From positions 1-64,000 of the forward strand of contig CAWGPP010000033.1 in assembly GCA_963824545.1 (NCBI GenBank): DNA of 64,000 nucleotides. Reading direction: 5' to 3'. The position numbers and the translations under genes were made by a program. Under the pieces are notes generated by a model. The model saw only the letters and a program-made list of their open reading frames with translations. It did not search any database and was not told the DNA's origin. Shown piece after piece: positions 62,382 to 64,000 of the stretch (position 1 is its first letter; every line of letters starts with the position of its first letter). This stretch comes from Bog-532 sp963824545. GTDB lineage: Bacteria; Actinomycetota; Actinomycetes; Streptosporangiales; Streptosporangiaceae.

Positions 62382-62627
62382 TTACTCAGTCTTACTGAAC
62401 TCGAGAATGGCGACGGCCGCCATCGCGATCCCCATGAGCGCCACGATCCCGAGCGAGAGGCCGAGGGGAACCACGCAGCCGCCCCAGGAGACCCCCGGCG
62501 CGAGCGCGTGCAGCGCGGCCGGGCTGATGGTCAGGTGGCTGAAGACGGCGCGGCGCATCGGGTCCACGACGTAGGTGAGCGGATCGATCCGGGTCAGCAC
62601 GGTCAGCCAGGCGGGCAGGCCGTTCAG
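62382..62627 (-). pseudogene. ABC-2 type permease, C-terminal fragment
   Basis: Reads LPAWLTVLTRIDPLTYVVDPMRR, then GVSWGGCVVPLGLSLGIVAL and VAILEFSKTE, the terminal membrane region of DrrB-like drug-exporter permeases. The N-terminal two thirds and the ATPase partner are absent. Upstream of it on the opposite strand is the RelE fragment. Confidence 0.7.
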
Positions 62628-62654
62628 CCGCTCTTCGGTCCGCTGAGTGGCTGT

Positions 62655-62756
62655 CACGGCGCGCGGCGTGGAACATACCGCGTCGTCTACCGCATCGACG
62701 AACAGGCCCACGTCGTCGAAGTGCTCGATACCGACCCCGCGCGGACATCTACCACC
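62655..62756 (+). pseudogene. RelE-family toxin, C-terminal fragment
   Basis: Reads RRGTYRVVYRIDEQAHVVEVLDTD, the end of a RelE/ParE toxin with its conserved RxxYRVVYxID strand. After a one-base shift the next frame gives ADIYHP, the usual family end. No start, no N-terminal part and no antitoxin gene. Confidence 0.6.
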
Positions 62757-62762
62757 CGGTCG

Positions 62763-63128
62763 TTAACCGTGCCACGGGATCGCCTTGCCGTCAGTTCCTG
62801 GTCCTGGACCCAGGTGGCGGGCGAACCAGTCGGTGACGCTGGTGACAGCAGAGTCGATGGCGGCGGGATTGTCGTAGAAATCCAGGTGCGGGGTGTCCGG
62901 GCGCAGGTGCAGCTTGTCCTGGGTGGGGACGACCGCGAAGTGACGCTTGGCTTGGCCGGGCAGCGCGCAGTTGTCGCCGTGGATGAGCAGGAGGGGCTTG
63001 GTGAGGCGAGCGCTCGCGGACAGGCTCTCGTAGCTGAGCAGTGCGGCGTCGCTCATCACCGCATGCCGGTTGTCCCAGACACACAGCCGCTCATTCACTG
63101 CTCGCGTCCAGCGACAAGAATGTCTCAA
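62763..63128 (-). pseudogene. Alpha/beta hydrolase, C-terminal fragment
   Basis: About 100 residues of a hydrolase end: LTKPLLLIHGDNCALPGQAKRHF (a strand followed by the acid-residue loop), HLDFYDNPAAIDSAVTSVTDWFARHL with the catalytic-type His. The nucleophile-elbow half is missing, and the first 25 codons look unrelated, so it is probably a truncated gene. Confidence 0.55.
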
Positions 63129-63222
63129 TCCGGTAACGGGGTTGCCGGCGCCGGCGCGCGTTCCAGCAGGTGCTGGCGAGCCAGCGTGGCCCGGTTGAGA
63201 CCACGCTGGCTCAGCACATCGG

Positions 63223-64000
63223 TCACTGCAGCGGCCCGAAGAACGCCTGCAGGTCCGCCCCCAGCTGGGCCGGGGCCTCCATTGCGGGGAAGTGCATGCC
63301 GCGCGGGAACTCGCTCCAGTGCGCGCCGGCCGGCGCGGGGACGAGCCTGCGGACCGTCTCGTCGGCGCCGAAGACCGCGAAGCCCTGCGGTACGGCCGGC
63401 GGGGCGCCCCAGTCGGAGGAGTGCGCCTGCTCGTAGAGGGTGTGCGCGGCGCTGGCGCCGGAGCCGGTGAACCAGTACAGGCTGACCGTGGTGAGCAGCT
63501 GGTCGCGGTCGACCGGCAGGTCGGTCCACTCGTGGACCTTCTCCGCGATCCAGGCGAGCTGCAGCAGCGGTGAGTCGGCCAGGCCGTAGCCGATGGTCTG
63601 GGGCCGGCTGTTCTGGATCGCCAGGTAGCCGGAGCCTTCCTTCGTGAACGCGTCCATCCGGTCCAGGATGAGCTTGTCGACTGGGTCGCTGCCGTCGAGC
63701 CGGCCGGCCATCCCGGGGAAGAAGGTGGCGACGTTCGCGGCGGTCAGCGGATCGGTCACCACGTGCACGCCGGTCACATGGTCGCCGTCGAGGCCGGCGA
63801 CCATGCCGGACACGCCGGCGCCAACATCGCCGCCGTGCAGGCCGTACCGCTCGTAGCCAAGCCGACGCATCAGCTCGGCCCAGGCGCGTGCGGTGCGGCC
63901 CATCGCCCAGCCGGTCGCGCCCAGCGGGGTGGAGAAGGCGTACCCGGGCAGGGACGGCGCGACGACGTGGAAGGCCTGGCCCGCGGCCGGGTTGACCAGC
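63223..64000 (-). CDS. Epoxide hydrolase-like protein, 5-prime end outside the window
   Basis: At least 259 residues. FHVVAPSLPGYAFSTPL is the region before the nucleophile, with GLHGGDVGAGVSG at the elbow (Asp in GGDVG); then a cap region with TKEGSGYLAIQNSRPQTIGYGLADSP and WTDLPVDRDQLLTTVSLYWFTGSG, typical of EHN/epoxide hydrolases. The acid is probably in FGADET and the His in GAHWSEFPRGMHFPAMEAP. Opens epoxides with water, cytoplasmic. The ATG at 63903 is internal; the real start lies beyond 64000. Confidence 0.85.
   Translation of the reverse strand, partial: LVNPAAGQAFHVVAPSLPGYAFSTPLGATGWAMGRTARAWAELMRRLGYERYGLHGGDVGAGVSGMVAGLDGDHVTGVHVVTDPLTAANVATFFPGMAGRLDGSDPVDKLILDRMDAFTKEGSGYLAIQNSRPQTIGYGLADSPLLQLAWIAEKVHEWTDLPVDRDQLLTTVSLYWFTGSGASAAHTLYEQAHSSDWGAPPAVPQGFAVFGADETVRRLVPAPAGAHWSEFPRGMHFPAMEAPAQLGADLQAFFGPLQ

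Overview
The window looks like chromosomal DNA of a high-GC actinomycete. GC is very high with strong third-position bias, GTG starts and GTGA/ATGA overlaps are common, and the marker genes are actinobacterial: PAC2, DUF3090, the SCO1664-like family, XRE-DUF5753/DUF397 pairs, InhA-type FabI, DUF3099 and a 6C-like RNA. Streptosporangiales or a neighbouring order is a reasonable guess; the sequence alone does not name the genus.

Layout. 0.1-4.3 kb: tRNA m1A58 methyltransferase, site-2 protease, RecB-like nuclease and a small membrane protein, an old actinobacterial housekeeping block. 4.5-10.6 kb: a complete peptide/nickel-type ABC importer. 10.7-14.1 kb: an IS1182-family and an IS701-family element lying end to end and sharing one CTAG. 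14.2-19.3 kb: PH-domain protein, orphan solute-binding lipoprotein, HAD hydrolase, a 54-codon scar of metH and a PAC2 protein. 19.3-23.9 kb: a large FtsX-type permease with two ATPases. 24.0-30.2 kb: a second peptide importer. 30.5-35.9 kb: SCO1664-like, DUF3090, histidine phosphatase, DUF1707-FHA and a RecD-like helicase.

35.9-42.7 kb: a truncated methyltransferase, a coupled GPP34/amino-acid permease/GNAT operon, then the actinobacterial regulatory set of GHKL ATPase, small protein, XRE regulator and DUF397, with the DUF397 end duplicated. 42.7-54.4 kb is a decay and insertion zone: two complementary broken copies of one TIM-barrel gene, an IS3-type element, a second IS1182 element inside a nucleotidyltransferase-like gene, a tRNA 3-prime fragment resembling an attachment site, three small unknown genes, and an IS1634 fragment carrying a group II intron relic.

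54.4-61.9 kb returns to core genes: fabI-fabG, tldD-tldE, an MFS exporter divergent from a LysR regulator, and DUF3099. 61.9-62.1 kb holds a promoter and a series of hairpins with CCCCCGT loops, a good candidate for a 6C-type small RNA. The right edge has fragments of an ABC-2 permease, a RelE toxin and an alpha/beta hydrolase, then an epoxide-hydrolase-like gene running off the end.

No clearly new multi-gene defence or biosynthetic system could be supported. The strongest unusual signals are the three-loop 6C-like RNA, the metH in-frame deletion scar, the XRE/DUF397 tandem duplication, the exact CTAG-flanked insertion that splits the nucleotidyltransferase gene, and the 21-bp repeat array inside trmI.
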